Origin: Brienomyrus brachyistius
Taxonomy: Eukaryota > Chordata > Actinopteri > Osteoglossiformes > Mormyridae
Length of the DNA stretch: 64,000 nt
Direction of reading: 5' to 3'
NCBI RefSeq assembly: GCF_023856365.1
Contig: NC_064554.1
Location: forward strand, 6,439,001 to 6,503,000
Shown: positions 50,996 to 63,929 of the stretch, piece after piece
Numbering within the stretch: the first letter of the stretch is position 1
Layout of the letters: each line of letters begins with the position of its first letter
Translations under genes and position numbers: made by a program
Notes under the pieces: generated by a model
What the model was told of the DNA's origin: nothing
Databases searched by the model: none
What the model saw: only the letters and a program-made list of their open reading frames with translations

Positions 50996-52065
50996 ATGGA
51001 TCCTGACAGCGCGGAAGAAGCCATGGCCGAATTTAGGGAACGACATTTGGGGGGCTGGGGTATCCTGCAGCTGACAGCTGGCACTGGCCTGGCTGTTTAT
51101 GCCATGTGGGTGGGCTTGATTATGCCAGGCTTCCGGAGGGTCCCCCTAAAGTTACAGGTACGTAATAAGTCAGGATTCAGAGGAGTTCTGTACTTTGCTG
51201 ATTTGTGCTGAGCGCAGTATGCATTCTTCCTGCAGGTGCCCTATCTCCCAGCCAGCAGAACGCAAGTGAGAAATGTAATGGCTCTGCTGCGAGGCCGGTC
51301 AGGAAGCCTTGCCGATTTGGGCTCAGGAGATGGTAGGATTGTGAGTTCTTACTCTTTTGCTTTATTCTGTAACAGGCACTTAGAAGTCGGGGTTGTGAAC
51401 AGGATAGGGACGGCTAGTCTCGCTTCAGTTACCAGCAGACTGCAGTTATTACTGATCCACTTAACACCGTTGTTCCTTTGTCAATTTTACTAGGTTCTGG
51501 AGGCATATCGACAGGGTTTTCGTCCAGCTGTAGGATATGAGCTCAATCCCTGGTTGGTCCGCCTGTCCTATTTTCATGCCTGGAGAGCAGGGCATTATGG
51601 GAAGGTGTCATATTTACGGAAAGACCTTTGGAAGGTATGTGCCATGTTAGTCAAGGGAGGATTCTCGTAAATTGAAATTTCTAAACTGTAAGCTTGACGC
51701 GGTGTCCGTACCCTTAGGTCAGCCTGGCCAATTGTAAGAACATCACTGTGTTCTTGGCTCCAAGTGTGGTGAGTTGAAGCTAAAAATCAGGGCCATACAC
51801 ACTTTATGTGTTATAAATGAAATGCAGCATGCCTTGTGTGACACGTGCGCTGATTCTCCCCTGACAGCTGCCGCTGCTCCAGCAGAAGCTCCTGGCAGAG
51901 CTGCCGGACGATGCCCTAGTGGTGGCTGGCCGCTTCCCCTTTCCTGATTGGAGGGCTTGCAGGGTGGAGGGCGAGGGTGTGGATCGGGCCTGGGCCTACA
52001 ACATGCAGGCCCAGAGAGAGCAGCAGAGTCCCAAAGAGCCAGCTAGCCCACAGCACGCGTCTTAA
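50996..52065 (+). CDS. antkmt: adenine nucleotide translocase lysine N-methyltransferase (FAM173A)
   Basis: Mitochondrial SAM-dependent enzyme that trimethylates a lysine of ADP/ATP carriers. Exons 50996-51157, 51236-51340, 51494-51634, 51718-51768, 51868-52065; 657 nt, 218 residues. A membrane-like helix (about residues 22-44, [19 protein letters not shown]) anchors the N-terminus. The seven-beta-strand SAM site follows: [12 protein letters not shown] (residues 79-90) with the acidic GYELNPWLV (103-111). Downstream motifs are [20 protein letters not shown] and [11 protein letters not shown], typical of FAM173 proteins. The first ATG precedes the conserved region and starts an uninterrupted exon. 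The C-terminal [17 protein letters not shown] tail is low-complexity. AATAAA lies 378 bp after the stop. Confidence 0.95.
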
Positions 52066-52442
52066 TGCCAGATCAGCTCTGAAGCTTTGTGGGTCTGGAT
52101 CTGTCCTCGCAGCTCTCGCGTTACACTCTGCTCACCAAGACGACGTCAGGTGTCTTGGGCCTGGTTTGCTGTATTTCACTGTATTTGTTAAATTAATGAT
52201 TTTGACTTTTTATAATACTGTACTTTTCATGGAATTCTTCCACCAGTCATACTGTTGTTTTTAAATTATTTTAGACTTTACTATTACAGTAATTTTTGGA
52301 CGTTATTTTTAGACTGATTATTACAGTTTGTATCTTAGACTGGCTATTACATGTTAACTTGCCTTTTTGTTCATTTTCTTGGGCTGGTTTTAATATCCAC
52401 AAATGTTTTGCAGCTTATGGAGGCTGTTTTGTGACAATATTA

Positions 52443-52448
52443 AATAAA
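52443..52448 (+). terminator. antkmt polyadenylation signal candidate
   Basis: AATAAA (overlapping a second AATAAA at 52447) follows the antkmt stop by about 380 bases, just before a SINE begins. Confidence 0.55.
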
Positions 52449-52484
52449 TAAATATGTAATTTAAATGATTATTTAATTTCATTT

Positions 52485-52800
52485 CATAAGGTTCGAGTCC
52501 CCGCCTGGGTCACATGTGTGCGGAGTCACATGTCACATGTTCTCCCCATGTCGTTGTGGGGTTTCCTCTGGGTACTCCGGTTTCCCCCTACAGTCCAAAA
52601 ACAAGCTGAGGCTAATTGGAGTCACTAAATTGCCCGTAGGTGTGAATGTGTGCGTGAATGGTGTGTGAGTGTGCCCTGCGATGGGCTGGCCCCCCATCCT
52701 GGGTTGTTCCCTGCCTCGTACTCATTGCTTCCGGGATAGGCTCCGGACCCCCCGCGACCCAGTAGGATAAGCGGTTTGGAAAATGGATGGATGGATGGAG
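52485..52800 (+). repeat. SINE with LINE-like tail ending (ATGG)n
   Basis: A B-box-like GGTTCGAGTCCCCGCC head is followed by the widespread fish/vertebrate segment with GTTTCCTCTGGGTACTCCGG, CTAAATTGCCCGTAGGTGTG and GGGATAGGCTCCGGACCCCC. It ends in GATAAGCGGTTTGG and ATGGATGGATGG. It separates antkmt from ift140. Confidence 0.8.
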
Positions 52801-53831
52801 GTTACAAAACACCCTCCATAGCAGCTTACCTTTATACTGCAGAAAAAAAGTAATTAAAACACGAAATAACCTAGCAACTTACCATTTCGCTTTGATTGTT
52901 TAACTAGCATTTTTTAAATAAAATTATGAATAATTGGAGTCTTCATGAGCCTGTGTACTTTCCCTGTTCCTCTTTGTTCCAGGGAAAAGCTTTTTTTCTG
53001 AATAAAACTTGGTTTGTTTATGAATTAAGTGTTGCGAAACCTGCTAGACCAATATGGAATTCAGGGTTACATTTCAAAGTAGGCATAGGGCCCCAAAATA
53101 TTTTGCTCATACTAAACGAAATAAAAAATATGTTATAGTAGTACTCTTTACAAAGTATATATTAATGGAGAGGAGAAAGAAAAGAGCCTTCTGTGATCTG
53201 TGTGCTTTGATCCCTATGTCACTTCTGTGACCTGGGAGTTGCCCAAAGTGATGCATAATCCCTGCAGGGCTCACACCACACTGAACAATGTGACTGTCAC
53301 ACATTTTCTTACTGCATGGGTAAGTGCACATTGAATACAATGGGTGTAAAAGTCATATCTTTTTACTGAAATGTCTGGTTACAGTTGGGATTATTTACAG
53401 CTTAAAAACTACTAAAGCAATTACAGATGTGACGGACATACACGTATAAACATCTATTATGAACTTTTAAATTCCCTTCTATAAAAGAGTAACGTGGATT
53501 CATTTGTTCCTCTCAGTTGCCAGTGACTTTTTGGTCAAGGTAGGTAAACATACACTGGCAGGGCATCCCTGAGATACTATGTAGAACAATAGTCACAAAA
53601 CGTTAGTCAATGAGAGCGTAAGAAGAGTAAGAAATGGGGACATGTTTCAGAAATGGTAATGTTCCAATATTACCTTTTCCTCATAAGGCAACAATTCTAG
53701 ACTCTTGGCACTATAAGACATTTTGAGGTTGGTTTACAAGGTTACCCTTGTCATCAGCCCTGCTATTGCCTGCCCCCTGCCTGTGGGGTGCATGGTACAG
53801 GGGTCACATGCTGCTTCTCCCTGCCTTGGGC
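52801..53831. other. antkmt-ift140 convergent spacer, ift140 3' UTR
   Basis: AT-rich non-coding DNA with no gene seen. The part nearest 53831 should be the ift140 3' UTR; no strong AATAAA on the minus strand was picked out. Confidence 0.5.
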
Positions 53832-56800
53832 TCAGTCTCCCTGTTGAAGCTCCACAGCTTCCTCCACCTCATCTTCCTCGCCCCCACTGTCTCGTCTTAG
53901 GTCCCTGGTGAGGGGCAGCCCCACCGAGCGCCGCAGGGCATCCAGGCTGCGCTGGTTCACGTAGAACGCCACATTGGAACTGGGCAGACGTCTCTGCATT
54001 TCCTCCATCATGTGGTAAGCCTGTGTAGCACCAACTAGGCGTTAAAACCATCTATTTCAGAAAGCGCCATTTACAGAGGCCTGCCTGCACCGCTGTGAAC
54101 GGGGGTAAATGACTCACATCCTGGAAGTTGCCCTGCTGACAGTGATGCTCCACCAGGAAGCCATAAACATCACCGACACGCACGGCAGGGTTCAGCTCCT
54201 CCTCCTCCAGCAAGGCCTGGCAGAGCCTCACCGCTTCTCCTGGGTCCTCCTCGTACAGCCTGGGAGCAGAGGAAGGACACAGCCGTTGTCAGAAGCTCCT
54301 AGTGGAGCATGTTTCCCTTAAAGGCTGGAGAGAAGGACGTGAGGTTCACCTGCGCGCCTGGACAAAGCGTTTCACCAGAGTGATCCTGTGTTGCGTTGCA
54401 GCCAAGCGACTCTGTTGTTCCTCTGGGCTACGCATCTTAGCCTTGGCCAGGCACTTGTAGGCCTCTGTTAGTGCACCCAAGGACTTCTCATAGTTCTGAT
54501 AATCATCAATCTCTACCTGTGGGGTCAAATCATACCAGTTATGAAATTAGTAATTCTTTATAAGCCTCACAATATACAATGCACATGTGTAAATGAAAAA
54601 GGGAGACTTGTAGCTTCACCAGAACATGCAAGACGTGGGGGGCAGGGAAGATGGAAGGAGGGAATATACATAGATTAGACATAGGTAGATTATACATAAA
54701 TTATACATACATGCATAAATTAGACATACGTAATATGTAAATTATACATATATACGTACATAAATTACACCTACATTACCTACATTGGACATAACTTTTC
54801 CAGACATACATAAACGTACAGGCTAAATACAGAAACACATATTAACATACACACTCAGATAGACATAGCAGCGTATGTCTCCACAGATGAGCTAACGTCT
54901 AACTGAGGTACTGAAATGGAGCTGAACAGTGTATAGTAAACATAGTTGACATAAGGTGTAGATAAAATTGTGCAAATGGCATCCATCCATCCAAAAGTGA
55001 ACAAGAAGCACATAACACTGACCTGGGCACAGGCCTCATAGAAGCCAGAGAGCAGATCAAGAGCCCTTCCTTTGGTGTAGAAGCAGATGATGTTCTTCAT
55101 GATCTCAGGCTCCTTGCGCCAGTCCAGAGACTGCAGATAGTTGGCAGCCATTATGTAGATCTCCTTCTGCCTGGAGACGCCAGCGAAGAACATAATCTTC
55201 TCTGTGTCTCCAGACTTCAGAAGTGCTTTCATGGCCTGTCAGATAAATATCCTTGGTCACCAAACAATGAATGCTTCTACGGGACGTACGCAAGTGTCCC
55301 TTGCGGAGTTCCTATCTTGGCCAGGCTCTCATCCTTCAGCCTCGCTGACCTTCAGCTTGTTACCGGCCTGGGTGTACTTCTTGGTGGCCAAATGGTAGTT
55401 GCCCTGCCGCATGCAGCAATCTGCAATTCTTTCCAGAAGATCCCGCCGGGCCTCTTCCGTCAGTCCATTGGAGCCCTGTGATACGGTCATGCTCTCTGCA
55501 AACTCCTCACTGATGGTCAGGTTCTGGTCCAGACACAGCTGCAAAGCCTCAGGGTACTAGAGCACATAGGTAATAAAGAGCTCCTCAGCATCTAAGGGCA
55601 ACGTTTGGGGAATTTGATAGCACAATGGTGACTCTTACCCAGTCACACCACAATGTGACCATTCCATATACAAGGCTATGTTCACATTACCAGGCTGAAG
55701 TAACTCACATCAGATTTTGCTTTAATGTGACACAGAGCTGATGTTTCCAGGGCTGTGTGGACACAGAAATCCGATCTTTTCAAATCAGATTTGAGTTACT
55801 TTCCTATCTGATCCTAGATCAGATACGTAGCCGATTCGTGACCATGTGACATGAATGAGAACGGTCAGATCAGAATTCATGAGTGTTTTTTTTGCCTATA
55901 TGCATGCACTGTTGCAGCAAAACAGCAGTGGAGGACTACAGCTGTGACGACATCAGTGGAAGGATGGGAATGTTGGCGATTTAATAGATATTTGGGGAAA
56001 TTAACCAGATCAAGCCAAACTGGAAGGAACCCATCTTGCTTTTTTGCTGCCTATCTTGGCCAGGATTCCTTTGAAAGAGAGGTTTTTAAATCTCAGTGGG
56101 AGTTTCCTGGTTAAATAAAGGTCAATAAATAAACAAATAAGTACTTTCGAAACAATCGGCAAAGAAATCGCAAAGATCGTCCGTTTTGTCAGTTTTAATA
56201 CCACGAGTCATCTTTTGGAGAGAGATGCGTTCACATTACAGTCAGGGCTGTGACTAACTGGGCGTGTCAGAGGACCAGTTTGAGAAACACTGTCCTAATT
56301 AGTATGGGTTCTTTCCCCTCACAGTGCAAAGACATGAAGTTAAATGAGTGCTTATCGTTAAAGTGCCCAAAGTGAGTGGACAGGCAACCCAGCCAGCCAT
56401 TTTGCCTACATGTGGTGCCTGGCCTCACTCCGACACCCCCCCACTACGAACCTGAACTAGATACACAAATAGCAAATGGACGATTCCGTGCTTCAGTCTA
56501 AAAAGGGGACTTTCTGTGGTATCCGTCTTTCGGAATTTCTGCACCCACACAAATATTACAGCTTGTCATTCTATGAATAGTTTCCAGGTGTTGCCGTTTC
56601 ATACATAAAAATTCAAATTTTATTTGTCACATGCATTATCACGCGTAGTACAACCTGAAGTGAAAATAACTCACCTTCTTGGCTGCCACCAGCAGCTCCA
56701 CGGCCTTCTGGTACTGGGAGTGCTTTATGAAGAAATCGGAGCAGCGCGCCAGCAGGGTCGGGTCCGAGTTCTCGTCCAGGTCCTCGGCGATCAGCTGCAG

Positions 56801-59800
56801 CGCTCCGAACTGCTGGGTGGCAAAGGCCAACTCCAGCGCCTTCGAGAAGTGCCCTGCCTGAGAAATCGAAACACAAGGGATGATGCACACGCTTAGGGAT
56901 GCAAGGCTTGATGCAGCTCAGTCCACGAGCTTCTTGCTTCTGCCCCCAGAAAACAGATACCTTGTGAAAAAGCATGACAGCCCGGTCCATGTGGACACCC
57001 TTGTCCTCATAGTAGCAGGCCGCCTCCATCATGTCCTCAGGGTTACTCAGCAAAGCCAGGTTCATCAGCTGGTCGTCCAGGCCGTTTTCCTGCAGGAAGA
57101 GCCGTATAATCACCGGACGACTACCTGTTACTTAAGGCGGTGGGGCTCTCCAGGGGCCCAGCCTGACCTTGCACAGGCGGATGGCGTTGTTGTAGGCCTG
57201 GGCTCTGGTATAGAAGTGCACAGACTGCTTGATGTCCTCCTGGCTCTCGTACTGCCGGGCGAGATGGTAGGAAGCCGCGCGGTTCCCCGTCTCATTCGCG
57301 ATCTCTGCAGCCTGCAGATACGGACAATCACTCAGAAAGTGCACTTTCCGATAAGCAAAAACAACCTGCAGCTCGTCAAGGAGACACGCTACCTTCTGCA
57401 CGTTCCCCAGGTAGCAGTAGACCCGAACCAGGGACAGGTAGTCCTGGGCAAACTCGTAGTAGCGGAGAGCTGACTCCAAGTCCGACTGACTCTCCAGATA
57501 CTGGGCCCACCACTTATAAAGGCTCCTGTCTCACAGAAAACAAACAGGGCTGATCGGCCATATACTCTACATATATTTAATCTTCCAATTGCTGATCTAG
57601 GTGAGGGTTGCAAAGAAGCCTATTCCCGCATCAGAGTACACAAGGCCGGGGTCTCCCCGAGCGAGATTCAGGGCCTCATGCACTCACAGACAGAGAGATA
57701 GACCCACTTAGCCTAAATACATGTCTCTGGCCAGGAAAGGGGAGACCAGGAAAGCTAAACAGACGCAGAAAAAGGAGGGAGCCGAACCCCAGAGCCTGGA
57801 GGTTTAAGCAGACAGTGCTGTCCATGCAGACATCATGCCATTCCCATAATAGCAATGTTTTTAAAAATCTGGGTAAATGCAAGAAGCAGGTCTCTGTGTG
57901 GAAGGGATCTGGTGTTTCTAAATGGTTCCTAGCGTGTGCAGATATCGATGCCCAGCAGTGGACAAGCTCTGTACCCATGATGCACAGTATCCTAGTGCCC
58001 TATGCTTCCAGAAAAACGGACCCTCTTGATTTTTGGGTGAACACTTTCAATGCTGCAGAACATTCTCACACACTCACTTTTCCTTCATTTTGTTGACGTA
58101 GATTTCCAGTGACACGACGTCCTCAAGCAGCATCCTGGGAACCTCAAACCGGTAGGTGTCAGACTTCTCATAGCTGAGGCACAAACACAACAGAACTTTC
58201 AGTGCAAAACTGACGCTATTAGGATTTAATCACTAACAAGATTGCAGTAAATGTCTAAAGAAGAAAGATGTAGCACTTTAAAGACTCCAAAGTAGAAAAG
58301 TTTTGTCACCGAGCCCCAGGACTGGACTGGATATCTGACATGCTGAGTATTTTTCTGGTAGACTGATGGGTAAAATATCTTGTGGGTCCCCTAACTCGCT
58401 CGGGAAAATGTACCATGGGGGATCCCAAAGTCCAGGGCTGATTTTAATCCCAGTCCAGCCCTGTCAGGCCCTACTGGTTCACAGCAAACTGAGGCTCCTT
58501 ACTATACACGGGCCAGAGCACGGTCTCCCATGGCTTCCAGATGCTTGGCGTAGCTGTAGTACGTGGTACGCAGATGCACACGATCGTGGGTTTCAGCTGT
58601 TTCCAGAGCCTGCTGCCACTGCCCCCCCGCCTGGTAGAAGTTGTTCAGCAGGTCGTAGCGCTGGCAGCTGCGGTACAGGCGCTCCGCATCCTCCTGGTGA
58701 GAGCAGGCCGAGGCTCAGCATGGCATGGCAAGACGCTGCACATCTGCTACATCTCTATATCTTACCAGCATTCCCAGATGTGTGGCCAAGACAGCCACCT
58801 GGGCCTGCTTCTCTGGCAGAGCCTGGGCCTCTCTTAGTGCTCGTGCTGCCCTGGCATGCCCCATGTTTCCCAGGCAAACACGAGCCACGTCCAGCCGCTG
58901 GCTTTTCACACACATGCGTGCCAAGTTCTCCCAGACCGTAGCACTAAAGAACAAAATAAAATGAACAGGAGGGCAAGTCTAACATATATCCAAGCATGCC
59001 TTATATCATAGACTAACCAACCGCTGTTGTTATAATGCGATAATCATGGGAAACTGTCTAACCAACTGCTGTCGTTATACCGCATTAATTGTGGGAAATG
59101 GGCTACCAACTGCTGTCGTTATACCACGTTAATCGCGGGAATTGGGCTACCAACTGCTGTCGTTATACCACGTTAATCGCGGGAAATGGGCTACCAACTG
59201 CTGTCGTTATATCACGTTAATCGCGGGAAATGGGCTACCAACTGCTGTCGTTATATCACGTTAATCGCGGGAAATGGGCTACCAACTGCTGTCGTTATAT
59301 CGTGTAAATTGTGGGAAATGGGCTACCAACTGCTGTCGTTATATCGTGTAAATTGTGGGAAATGGGCTACCAACTGCTGTCGTTATATCGTGTAAATTGT
59401 GGGAAATGGGCTACCAACTGCTGTCGTTATATCGTGTAAATTGTGGGAAATGGGCTACCAACTGCTGTCGTTATATCGTGTAAATTGTGGGAAATGGGCT
59501 ACCAACTGCTGTCGTTATACTACGCTAATCATGGGAAATGGGTTAACATTAAACTGGTATTATCTGTTTGGCCCTTCATATAGAAACAATGAGTTCTGTT
59601 ATGTGATTCTCACCTCTTAATGAGTCTGATACACTTGAAAGCTTCGTCCATGTCCCCGGTGGTCAAATAGAAGCTGAAGTTAAGCATGGCGTCTTGCGTG
59701 GGCTTGTCACAGTCCTCCAGTCCAACAAAGTCTCTTAGTGCTCTTCTGGAAACCATGCGCTGTCCAGACGGACTCTCACCCTCCGCTGTCTCTTCTCCAG

Positions 59801-62800
59801 GCTGAATGGGGGAATGAGACCATCTGATATCGTGATGTGGAGGGAGTGATCTTACCCAGGAGCACAAGGTTTTTGACGGTTATGGATATTTGTGACTCAG
59901 TCTAGATAAAGACGTCAGTGACTCACAAAGTCTGATCTCTACCCATCTTTAGGCCAGGGCATTATAATTGACTAATGTTATGAAAGCAGGAGAGCACAGG
60001 AAAGCCCGGGAGCTGAGCAGATACTTACATCTGGGCGGAAGATCGAACCCCTCCGAAAAAACAACTGGTATGAGGACACGCGCATGCGAGCCCACCAGGA
60101 CGGAGGGACAAAGAAGAAGATAAGCGACAGAAGTCACGAAAATGATAAATGAGAAGAAGATTTACGAGCCATAACAGAACCGAAAACCGAAAGAGAGCAG
60201 AAAAAGGTGAAGCGACTGAGGCTGAAACAGTGACTCAAAACCCTTGGGGAGGGCGGCGTACTGGACCCACCTTGCAGGTAAAGTAATAAAAGGGCACGTC
60301 CAGTGCCAGCAAGGCCTCTGTCCCAGCTGGTCGGGGGTAACAGTCATGCAGCAGCAAGCCTTGGTCCTGCGTGCAGAAGAATGAGGCGACCAGCACATCT
60401 GCCTGGGGGACAAGAAATACACACAGATTAACAATATATAACGCAAGCATACAAGTAATCTGGCTGAATAGCGAAGTATGAAAAGTACCCTGTGGTTTGT
60501 GAAATGCCTGCTCACCCCACTTCCATCCCCTTGCACCGTACCCAGTTTACTATAAACATAGATGTTTCTCTGGCAAAAAAAACTGACATTTACTCTATGT
60601 GGCTTTGGTCCAAAGCAATATACCAAATGAAATGAAATAAAACCTTGAGTGAGGTTGTAATTTGCCGATGATCAAGAAGATTTTCAGCTGAACCAAAGCA
60701 TTATACCCACAGAAGTATTGGGACCCCAAACTGTTCTCAGAAAGTTGGAAGCATAGAATTGTCCAAAAATGTCTTGGTGTGCATTTACGCATATCTATGG
60801 GTTTAGAAAGGAATCTTGTAAAAGTTCCTGTGGGTGTAATGGCCAGGTGGCCCCAGGCATCTTTCCAGGTCCCCAATGACCACACTTGAGATGCTAATCC
60901 ACTGAAAGGGTGCATGACACACAGGCGCAATGGGCAATCTAGCCACAGCATGTTTTGGACTACAGAAACCCAGAATAGGAGGCCTGAGGAACATGGCAGA
61001 ACTTTCAAACTGTACACGTGTAGAGCAGGGATGGGATTCGGGGGTGAAATCGTTACATGATTTCATTTGAAATACTAATGCACCGATTGGAGTTAGAATG
61101 ACCATGACCCATGAAGTTTAAGTAATGAAGGTTTAGAGGGCTACAGGACCAATACTTGCCTCCTCCAGGATGCAGGAGGGCGCCGAGTTGTGCGAGCTGT
61201 CTGCCTTTAGCACCGTGTCACATACAAAGAGTCGTGGATCACTTTCATCCCAGTACTGGGAGACAGGGCAGCGGCCACTCAGCTCTGTGACCTGGGACTT
61301 GTTCCTGTAGCACAAAACAGTCAGAAATACAACGGAATGAACACCAATGTTAAACCTTCCCTGAGTTCAATGCCAGAGCTTTTACAGTTTCAGCCCATTA
61401 GGGTTAAACGCTATACCTCTCTGGGTCCTCTGCGTGCAGAGCCCGACTCAGTGGGCATCCTGTGAAGAAGTCGAAATGAGACACAGCGTCCATCTCCACG
61501 TCATACAGGTAAACTCTGTGGTCAGGCCTCCCGTTAACCTGAGAGGGCACAGCACAGCTGGCGAGACTTGGGTGGGAACCGGAGCACAGAGACACACACA
61601 GGCAGGTAGGCAGACAGACAGACAGCTAGACACAGTCAGACAGGTACGCAGGCAGATAAGTAGACAGATAGGCAGGTAGGCAGACAGATAGGCAGACAAG
61701 CAGGAAGACCACTAGAATGGCAGACACAGTCAAACTGGCAAACAAATAAGTAGACAGGCAGATAGGCAGACAGACAGGCAGATAGGCAGACAGACAGGCA
61801 GATAGGTAGACAGACAGGCAAACAGGGAGGCAAACAGACAGGCAGGTAGGTAGACAGACAGACAAACAGGAAGGCAAACAGATAGGCAGGTAGGTAGGCA
61901 AACAGACAAACACACTGACCTGGCTGATCAGAAGGCTGACTCGGCTACCATCCGCATTGCACTTCAGTGACTGAATGGCCCCCAGGTTTGGAATCAAGGC
62001 CCTCATATTCTTGGCAGCACACACTGGCTTAGCCTCCCTGGGAAATCAAGCAGGTACACAAATCTCAGGCTAAGGGATAAGAATGGAAGTTATGACAGCA
62101 TGAAACCATTGTATGGTGATGTAAAGAAAAAGTGGTGTGTTTTATTAACCTGCGGGACAAGTCGAAGAGCTTGAAGTGAGCGGCGTCTGTGCCCACCACC
62201 AGGAAGCACTGACACACATTGAGGAGGACAGGGTTTCCCTCCATCTCTGAAAACGTCAGTAGCTGTTTCACTGTGCCCTGTGGAGAAGCTCAGAGTGGGC
62301 ACCACAGACGGAGAGACAGGCCGAAACAGAGCGACAGACAGAGCAATCGACAGGTAGAGCCACAGACTGAAGTACCTGCACTGTCCGAACTTGAACTCGC
62401 TTGGGCTCCACAGTGTAAATGCTGCCACGGTGCATGGCCAGGGCATGCGATTCACAGGGAAAGGAGCCTGAAGATCGCAGAGCATGGCGACAGGAGCAAG
62501 AGGGAAGCAGAGCAAGAAAAACTGGATAAATAGGCAGAAAACACAGAACATAAATTTACAAACGAAAGGAGGCCATTCGGCCCATCAAGTTTGTTTGGGA
62601 AGAACTTAACTAACAGCTCAGAGTTGTTGAAATCTTATCTAGCTCTGCTTTAAAGGAACCCAGGGTTTTAGCTTGTGCTACACTAGCAGGAAGACTCTAA
62701 CTCTACACGCTATGTAAAGAAGTGTTTTCTGAAATTCATTTTAAAATGTTTTCCCGCTAATTTCTTAATCTTTACTCAAAGACCTTCTGGAAATGGAAAT

Positions 62801-63929
62801 GGAAGTAGTTCACGTCATAGGCCTTTTTTGTGATCAGTTCCTATTGCAGCTTCCTCAAAGAACTGAAGTACATGAGTTAAACAGGACCTACCTCTCCTAA
62901 ATCCATGTTAGCTATCCCTCTTAATGTTATTTGAATCTAGATAATCTACCATTTTCACTTGGATTATAGCTTCCAAAAATCAACTAGTAATTGGAGATGA
63001 GCATTTATGTTTAGAATTCAACTGCTTGCGCTACGTATTCCGAGTTGCCGAGACCCGACGGCCATACACAGTGACCAAGGAGCAGTACCTGTGCTACAAA
63101 GAGTAGAGTCTGACAGCTCATACACACTGACTCGCCTCCCGTCCCACACAGCTACCATCTCCTGCAGCAAAAAAAGGCGCGCATACCGTCAACAACGGGC
63201 AATCCAGCTCCACGTTTACAGTATAAAACTATAATTAAAAAAAATAAACAGGTCAAGCATTAGAAATGCTGAAGCAGTGGCAGAGACAGCAGGTACCTTG
63301 GAGACACAGACACCTTTAATGTGTGTGTCGCAGTGCAGATTGAGCTGGATCCCACTGCCGAAGCAGGAGACACTCAGCTGATTGGGTGAGAGCTGCACTG
63401 CTGCCACCTGCTGGCTGAAATGCGTGGACATGACGTGCTCAGAGAGGATGAGCACGGTGCTTGAGCTCTGAGCCGCCAGCAGGTTCAGGCTAGATCCCCA
63501 CTAAAAGGAAGGCCAGAAGTGAGTCTCACACAAAACACATGAAGATGTCAATAGACTCCAACACCTCCCTGCACAGAAGGATTCCCTACCTGCAGCTGGG
63601 TGACATTTCCTTCAACCTCTGTCGGAGTCTGCAGTTTCCACTCGCATAGAGACTCCGGCCTCTGGTTCTGATTGGCCAAAGCCACGTTCTTCCACATAGC
63701 AATGCGAGCCTTGCTGGTTCCAGCTGCCACTATATCTACAGAACCATTTCTCATTAAACTAAAACCACCTTGTTAATGTCGAGAGCGATCTGGTGACATG
63801 CACGTTATTAAAGAAACTATACCTTTTGCAGCACTATATGATACACAGTTCAAAGACTCTCCCTTTTCAAAGCCTAGATTTTCGTCTAGGGACAGCACGC
63901 AGTTATCGTCTCTCTCAAGGTCCCAAAGT
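53832..63929 (-). CDS. ift140: intraflagellar transport protein 140, 5'-truncated
   Basis: Core IFT-A subunit for retrograde transport and membrane-protein entry in cilia. Exons, N to C: 63823-63929, 63590-63735, 63297-63500, 63089-63161, 62376-62467, 62150-62277, 61920-62037, 61417-61538, 61160-61304, 60271-60402, 59614-59801, 58766-58943, 58503-58693, 58078-58173, 57393-57525, 57168-57311, 56961-57089, 56675-56857, 55350-55556, 55023-55235, 54350-54516, 54118-54259, 53832-54020. All phases join, giving about 1,141 residues of roughly 1,460. The first is LWDLERDDN, near human residue 322. The end of the first WD40 propeller and the second (to about 60.3 kb) precede TPR-like helices: [60 protein letters not shown]. 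The acidic tail ends [10 protein letters not shown]. Intron after 61160 has a GC donor (GAG|GCAAGT). Confidence 0.97.
54655..54795 (-). repeat. AT-rich ATTATACATA-type tandem repeat
   Basis: Irregular TAGATTATACATAAATTATA-type units fill part of the ift140 intron between exons 55023-55235 and 54350-54516. Low complexity only. Confidence 0.7.
55650..56270. mobile_element. hAT-like MITE or remnant in ift140 intron
   Basis: TTCACATTACCAGGCTGAAG near the left and GTTCACATTACAGTCAGGGCTG near the right resemble common fish hAT non-autonomous elements. The interior has the TCAGATTTGAGTTACTTTCC and TCAGATACGTAGCCGATTCG motifs of such families. Boundaries are uncertain. Confidence 0.5.
59025..59545 (-). 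repeat. 44-bp minisatellite, about 12 copies, in ift140 intron
   Basis: GGGCTACCAACTGCTGTCGT recurs every 44 bp (for example 59364 and 59408). Two subtypes are visible: early units carry CACGTTAATCGCGGG and later ones CGTGTAAATTGTGGG, in separate blocks. Confidence 0.92.
61585..61915 (-). repeat. CAGACAGATAGG-type low-complexity array in ift140 intron
   Basis: Irregular CAGACAGACAGGCAGATAGG units of 4-bp origin fill the intron between exons 61920-62037 and 61417-61538. The array ends about five bases before the donor of exon 61920-62037. The cysteine/leucine-rich open frames on the minus strand are repeat artefacts. Confidence 0.9.
62555..62990. repeat. dispersed repeat in ift140 intron
   Basis: AGGAGGCCATTCGGCCCATC begins a stretch with GAACCCAGGGTTTTAGC and GAAGTGTTTTCTGAAATTCA motifs of a common non-coding fish repeat. 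It lies between exons 63089-63161 and 62376-62467. The class is not resolved. Confidence 0.5.

Noticed and set aside
61626..62024. Cysteine/leucine-rich open frame on the minus strand
   Set aside because: Reads through the CAGACAGATAGG low-complexity intron into ift140 exon 61920-62037; only the exon part is coding.
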